The notes beneath the pieces were generated by a model. That model had not been told where the DNA came from, ran no database searches, and worked only from the letters and a program-made list of their open reading frames with translations. DNA of 64,000 nucleotides, from contig CACRSC010000005.1 in assembly GCA_902651635.1 (NCBI GenBank), positions 1 through 64,000 of the forward strand. Reading direction: 5' to 3'. Source of the stretch: Mastigamoeba balamuthi (lineage: Eukaryota; Evosea; Mastigamoebida; Mastigamoebidae). This document shows, in pieces, positions 59,027 through 64,000 of this stretch (its first letter is position 1; each line of letters begins with the position of its first letter). The translations under genes and the position numbers were made by a program.

Positions 59027-61660
59027 TTAGTCACACTCAGGATCAGATTCATCGGAGGAGAGGGCATAATCATCATCACTGCACTCAGCACAATTCATGA
59101 AGCAGTCTTTTGGATCAGCCATAACGTCATTCAGGCCATCGAAGGACGCATAAGGGTTGATGAATCCCTCTTCGAACATCTCAAGGTCCATCTGCAGAGG
59201 ACTGGTTGGGAGCAGCTCATGGGAGTTGGAGAGCCAGGAGTCCAGGTTCGCATTACTCCAAAGAGAAGACTCTCTTTCTGCATGACGAGTCACCTGCATG
59301 ATGTGCTCTCCAAGGCGTTTGACCTCCTCAGTAGTTCCCTTGATGGTGCTGAGCCTGTAGCGCAGCCCCTGAGCATTAGCATCACAATTGAAGGGCGNTG
59401 AGCATTAGCATCACAATTGAAGGCGAATCTGGATCAACACAGTGCTCCAACCAGTTGTCATTGTCCTTGGCAACTGAAATGAACCTGGAATGCTGCTGGA
59501 TTGATGGCAGGGATGCCTTGCAGTGTGCCTTGATGCTTCTTACCATCTGTGAGAGTACAGTGCGTTGCAATGAGTGAATTAATGAAGTTAAGTTATTTAC
59601 TGGCACTTATGCCAGTGGCGTATAACATATGCCGGCAGCATTTTCAATGGCATAAGAGGAAAACGGACCTTTTCACAGCAGTCATCGCTGCAGTGAGCAT
59701 AAGGACTGGCCCTATTCGTCCGAAGAGTGATGGTCTCGAGAATAGCAGCCCTGTGAGTCGGATGCAAGCCACCAGCAATCCATAAACTGAGGAACTGGGC
59801 AGTCATGACCTTCCTTGTACTGGTGGTGTCGAGTGGCATAGAACAGCTGTGGACAGAGCTGCAGGAGCCCTATGAACTCCAGAGACCTCCCAGCACGTAC
59901 TGTGGCCCTCATGTAGCAGTAGGGCAGCCAATAGTGCAGGCAGAAGCACAGAAGACTCCGGGAACGAGAGGGAATGTCCTGACACTGGGCAAGACAGTTG
60001 ATTGACATCAGAACTGTGGGGTCATAGCTCGGGTGGGACGTGACAGTCTGCAGCACCCATGGCAGCAGGGCAGAGACCAGAAGCACGATCGTGTGTCATC
60101 CAGCTGAATGAAGTTCTTGAGCATGTCCTTTGTTCCCTTGCAATCCAGGAAAGCCAGAGTTGGGGTAATGAGGCAGTCCCACATCTTCCTGATAGCAAAA
60201 GGCCATTGTCTTCATCTGGTGCCAGCCAGCCAGTGATGGGATGATTGTACTGTGCAGAGGGCTGTCTTCCTGGTCACGCATTCGCCATAGCATAGAGAAC
60301 ACCTGCTGGTCGCCCTCGAACACTGGCATCAGGGGCAGCTGGGCACCAATGCGTTGCAGTACATCCCCCAGAAGAAAGCCCGACAAACAACCTCCCAGCA
60401 CCTCCTTGACAGGTCGTGGGCATGACAGAGAGCTGCCAGACAGAGACATCCACACAAAAGTGCAGGAGCTGCACTCGAGAGGTAGGACAAGGAAGTGTGG
60501 CACCAGTGGGCAGTACATTGCACACAACTCCACGGTTCGCTGCATGTCATCAGGTGGCTGTTCTGAGGGCAGAACACCCCTGGGAAGTACGTTGGGAAGT
60601 ACGACACCCTCCTGCAAAAACCAGGCAGGTCAGTTTTTTGCTGGAGTGATGCAAAGTGAGATGCCACAATATGCTCTCTGCTGGCACATAGCATGTGCCA
60701 GTGGCATATAATTATGTGCTGTTGGCACATAGGAAAGCTAATGTAACAAAAACAATGTACTGCAAGTGTGTAGAGCATGTCCGACTGCACTCTCTGGAGG
60801 TAGTCGTCATTGGATACTATTCCCCCCACACCACACCATGCAGCATCGTGGCATGCCTGTCCAGATGCTGGAAACCACACCCTACAGCCACCTGCAGGTT
60901 GTCTGCAACCTGCACACAGTGTTTCTGCAGCAGTATGGCCTGCTTGTGCCTGGCTGGCCTTATCCAGACTGTTCGTTGTTGTTTTGTGATTGTACACGAG
61001 TTGAAGCTGGTGAAACAGGTCCCACACGGCTGTAGGAGTAGTATGGCTCCACAGACAGCTGGAAAGCAATGCGCTGAAGTGCACGTCCTTTCTCTGTGAA
61101 TAGCCGCACACACAGATGACGTATATGGTGAGTACACGCATGGCCAGGTCGTTGTCAGGGGCTGTGTCCTTGTAGCCCAGGAGAGGGCACAGAACGAGCA
61201 TTAAGCTGGGCATCGTCTGCCTCAGAGCAGCAATGTACTGAGGAAACGTGGCCTTCTCCAGCCCTGTGGGTTCCATGGCACTCTGCAGCTCGTGTTTTGC
61301 AGCACACATCTGAGCTGGATTCCATCTATCGATGCCCTTGTACACCTCCAGCTGAGTGCTGAGCCGCCTGTTCTGTTGCCTGAGGTTGCTGACCTGGGCC
61401 TCCAGTGCCCGAACACAAGACAGGTCTGGGTCAACTGGGTCGCCATCTGGGATGTTGGCTGGGCCCAGTTGAGCCTTGTGCACATACGTACTGCACTTGT
61501 ACTTGCCGCGAATAGGCCAGGCGCCATCTTTGGCTTTCATCACTGCTATGCCTGCAGCTGTGCTACTGGCAGATATTCTATGCTGGTGGCAGATGACATC
61601 ATTTTCAAAAATTGTTTGGGTTGTCCTAAAAGCTGATGTCAACCACACTGTCTGCGCCAA
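59027..61660 (-). CDS. Transposon-type protein, resembling DUF6589-containing proteins
   Basis: Long multi-exon minus-strand gene. N-terminal part (61.66-60.9 kb): KAKDGAWPIRGKYKCSTYVH, coiled coil ALEAQVSNLRQQNRRLSTQL, then MPSLMLVLCPLLGYKDTAPD and FSALLSSCLWSHTTPTAVWD, the repeat-rich region of such elements that precedes the core. Core (60.6-60.1 kb): PLMPVFEGDQQVFSMLWRMR and IPSLAGWHQMKTMAFCY, then KNFIQLDDTR and farther on a block ending HHQYKEGHDCPVPQFMDCW. The order '..F.aDq......L......l.p..gdwH..k' followed by 'l....rhhxY' matches DUF6589 proteins found in large numbers in fungal and protist genomes, likely transposon-encoded. C-terminal exon ends acidic: ALSSDESDPECD. Catalytic residues are not known. 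An N (59398) with a 30-bp duplication interrupts the 3' part. Confidence 0.45.
59370..59426. repeat. 30-bp direct duplication around a single N (assembly seam)
   Basis: TGAGCATTAGCATCACAATT followed by GAAGG occurs on both sides of the N at 59398. Same pattern as the seam at 21447. Confidence 0.8.
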
Positions 61661-61684
61661 GCACCTCCAAGAAGGTGAAGCCTG

Positions 61685-63653
61685 ATGTATGTCACCGCAT
61701 TCACTTCACCCCCACTCGTTCTCCTTCTCAAGCATCCCCAGCCCACCGAGTTTGAAGTTGAATATGCCCTATACCAACAGTATATGCACAGTGTTATGCA
61801 GCATGAGCGTGAGAGGCTAGGTGTGTGTCCATCCCCCGATAAAGTCCCTGCACCACAGGCCTCGATGGCATGCCATTCTGATGAGTTCTTCCATCTTCAA
61901 ACACACAATCATCTGATAACACATGCTATGTGCTGGCGGTTTAATTCTGTACCAGCAACAGTACCGGCGGTACATAGTATTTGCCGCCGGCACATACTTA
62001 TGCTGGCCATTTAGCTGCTAGTATATAATTCTACGCTGGTGGCACATAATTATATGCTGGTGGCATATTACTATATGCTGCCAGCACATAACTATATGCC
62101 ACTGGCACAATCACTGGCACTGCATCCCTTTACAACCTGATATTATTTCTGTTTTAGAAGTGGTTTCCATGACCACTTCTGCAGCCCCGGTTCAACACGA
62201 GGCCATGGCAGCAGCAGCAGCACCAGCTGCTGAGCCCGAGCTATCTCCCGAGCCCCAGCAGCAGCAGGACACTGAGCCAGAGAAGGCGAACGAGCAGATG
62301 ATGGAGCAGGACAAGAAGACTGAGCAGCAGGACGATGCAGAGGCTGAGCAGCAGGACGAGGGGCAGGCGAGCAGGAGGAGAACGTGGGGGACGAGCAACA
62401 GGACCAGGAGGGGGACGAGGACGACAGTGACAGTGGGGGGGCCCCTAGTGCTGAGCCCACCAGCATGCAGGCCCGGAACGTGGGATGGCCTGCTTCCTCT
62501 GGTGACAGGGAGCTCCAGCTGTGGCAGAAGCCCCGGCCCTGGCCAGCTTCCTCAGCTTCCTGCGACTGGGGGGCATTACAGGGTGCTGGGGTGTGCACCA
62601 GGCAGCAGCAGGTTGCTGCCATGGACCCCCATGTGGCAGGTCACCCAGCAGAGTGCTCCGAGCATGAATGGGCTGACCTCGTGGCCCTGTACCCTCAATC
62701 ACGCCCTGGAGACATCACCATGGATAGCAGCACGATTCCCAAGGAAGACAGTGCCAGAGCAGTACGCATTTCATTCTCAATTCTAATGTCTGACTTAATC
62801 GAAACAGACTGGGACACCTGCCAGTGATCAGGTCGATGACTGTTCCATGCTTCATGACTGGCCCCCGTCGCATGGACCTGCATGACGTGTACTTCTGGGA
62901 CGTTTGCCACAGGGAATCCAGCAAATGGGCCATGTTGCTGCAGTCCGACAGTGTGTACTGGGCCTTTGTGGAGGACGAGTGGACTCTCGTCGTTCTCCTC
63001 AACCTCATCATTCCAGTCAACACCAGCATGAAGAAGCAGTTGAGCTGCCTCGTCCTCAACCCGGCGTTTTCAGTGGCTGGCATGCAGAAGAAGAACACGG
63101 TGATAAGCATCCCCTGTGGTGCTGTAAGGCACCCTGTTGTGCTTTTCTTTATTGCGGCCAATTCAAATACCAAAATTGAATTGACAGCACAGCAGCACTT
63201 CTACATCAACTACATCCTGTGCAACAGTGAGGGTGCAATCAATTTGTATGTATTTCCTCTGTCTTTTACTTATATTTCAAATGCTTTTATCATTTTATGA
63301 CTATGCTGTTACTTTTTCGTTCATGTGCCACTGGCATATTTCTATATGCTGGCGGCATAGGCATATGCAGCCGGCACATAATTATATGCCAGTGGCATAT
63401 TAAAAAAGTTGCTGGCATAACCAGTAACTCGCATTTCAGCCCATGGCTACAGCAGTACAGGCAGGCAATAATGCCTGTGGCATGCCAGGACTACAAGGAT
63501 GCTGTTGTGCAGGCCTTCTCCATCATCGCCATCTCCACCCTGACCAGGAACAGGGTCATTCTTACCATGGAGGAGAGGACTGACTGCCTGGAGGTGATGT
63601 ACTTCATCACGCCATTCTGGGACCCGATCGATGGAGAACACCGTGCAGAATGA
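61685..63653 (+). CDS. Unknown protein of the transposon island, acidic/Gln-rich N-terminus
   Basis: Plus-strand exons opposite to and divergent from the DUF6589-like gene. A piece at 61.69-61.93 kb (FEVEYALYQQYMHSVMQHER) may be a first exon. From 62169: MVSMTTSAAPVQHEAMAAAA, a Pro/Glu/Gln-rich stretch (SPEPQQQQDTEPEKANEQ), an acidic part (DQEGDEDDSDSGGAPSAEP) and a conserved-looking globular part: RRMDLHDVYFWDVCHRESSK, LQSDSVYWAFVEDEWTLVVL, LVLNPAFSVAGMQKKNTVIS, then after a repeat-filled intron (63.3-63.43 kb) PWLQQYRQAIMPVACQDYKD and RVILTMEERTDCLEVMYFIT, ending DPIDGEHRAE. No family recognised. Exact exon limits are uncertain. Confidence 0.4.
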
Positions 63654-64000
63654 AACCACGTCACTGACTGCAGTTGCAGCTGAGGTGCGTTACCACAGCA
63701 CTAGCAGAACCACCTTCACTGCCATCGTTATCACCCCCAGAAGCACAACCAACAACAGGGGCTGAGATATGTCATTATCCACACTTCCATCCAACTGTGA
63801 ACCTTTCGTGAACCTTTCTTACCATTCTTAAATATTTCTCAGAAATCACAGAAAAAAGAGAGAAGAAAGAAGGTAAGAACTCCTTTTAACTGTTACACAG
63901 TTATTTCTTTCAGACTGTTGCTTTTGTGATACTTTTATACTATTACTTTCATAACACTTTTTTACTGTTACTTTTGTGACACTTTCAGACTGTCACTAAA

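Larger units (their letters stand above)
58820..63430. repeat. Dispersed TATATGC(C/T)RGYGGCAYA repeats
   Basis: Clusters at about 58820-58920, 59600-59655, 60680-60735, 61925-62125 and 63330-63420. Members include TATGCCAGTGGCATA, TATATGCCGGCCTATC, TATATGCTGGTGGCATA, TATATGCTGCCAGCACATA and TGCCACTGGCATA. Most are near-palindromes with a TGCC/GGCA core. Clusters fall in the non-coding stretches between coding pieces of the two island genes, including likely introns, and none is seen elsewhere in the window. Confidence 0.75.
58736..64000. mobile_element. Transposon island with two oppositely oriented genes and TGCC..GGCA repeats
   Basis: Bounded on the left by the gypsy fossil and running off the window. 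Contains a minus-strand multi-exon gene (59.0-61.7 kb) and a plus-strand gene (61.7-63.7 kb) that diverge from each other around 61.67 kb. Stretches between coding pieces carry many copies of a short word close to TATATGCYRGYGGCAYA. No host gene recognised. Outer ends of the element were not identified. Confidence 0.5.

Overview
The window is nuclear DNA of a GC-rich protist. Genes are on both strands and closely packed, and most are cut by short introns of about 60-400 bp. The gene set (Rab4, Rac, SBDS, symplekin, a RasGEF with a DEP domain, a GPI-type chitinase, VMO1-like and Sel1 proteins) fits a free-living amoebozoan. A Mastigamoeba-like archamoeba is my best guess, but that rests on gene content and base composition, not on a marker gene. 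No bacterial operon logic applies, and I saw no rRNA, tRNA or CRISPR array.

Layout. 1-1.5 kb: 5' part of a GH38 alpha-mannosidase (-). 2.8-4.6 kb: GH18 chitinase (+). 5.0-7.6 kb: coiled-coil protein (+). 8.5-9.5 kb: chorein-like protein (-). 9.6-13.1 kb: RasGEF (-). 13.3-15.9 kb: WD-repeat-like protein (-), with a PMP3 gene nested antisense in one intron. 16.4-17.8 kb: Rab4 (+). 18.1-19.3 kb: SBDS (+). 19.5-20.2 kb: VMO1-like secreted protein (-). 20.8-22.0 kb: Rac (+). 22.7-23.3 kb: small coiled-coil protein (-). 23.4-26.0 kb: AT-rich spacer holding a 758-bp inverted-repeat element. 26.1 kb: IFI6/IFI27-like gene (+). 26.5-27.7 kb: an E2/VWA chimera (-). 28.7-29.9 kb: second Rab (-). 30.8-33.2 kb: Ty3/gypsy-type fossil. 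33.5-35.7 kb: DDE transposon remnant (-). 36.2-37.5 kb: orphan membrane protein (-). 37.8-41.8 kb: LKR/SDH (-). 42.2-44.0 kb: SLC35F6-like transporter (+). 44.3-44.7 kb: first member of a small unknown family (-). 45.4-46.3 kb: RPA34.5-like protein (-). 46.6-51.2 kb: symplekin (+). 51.7-53.3 kb: two more members of the small family (-). 54.6-56.0 kb: Sel1 protein (-). 56-57 kb: local duplications. 57-64 kb: a transposon island.

How the genes relate. Several products belong to vesicle traffic and the endolysosome (Rab4, second Rab, chorein-like lipid-transfer protein, GH38, SLC35F6-like). RasGEF and Rac belong to small-GTPase signalling. Symplekin, SBDS and the RPA34.5-like protein belong to RNA processing and ribosome production. 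There is no sign of co-transcription.

The most unusual signals are: seven GC-AG introns sharing the donor GCACG; a three-member family of about 100-120 aa two-exon genes with a DEPx(S/T)PR motif; PMP3 nested in an intron; the E2/VWA chimera; an LKR/SDH whose SDH half has lost its nucleotide-binding motif; and an element in the last 6 kb with dispersed TGCC..GGCA repeats. Three single-N joins, each in or beside duplicated sequence, look like assembly seams.
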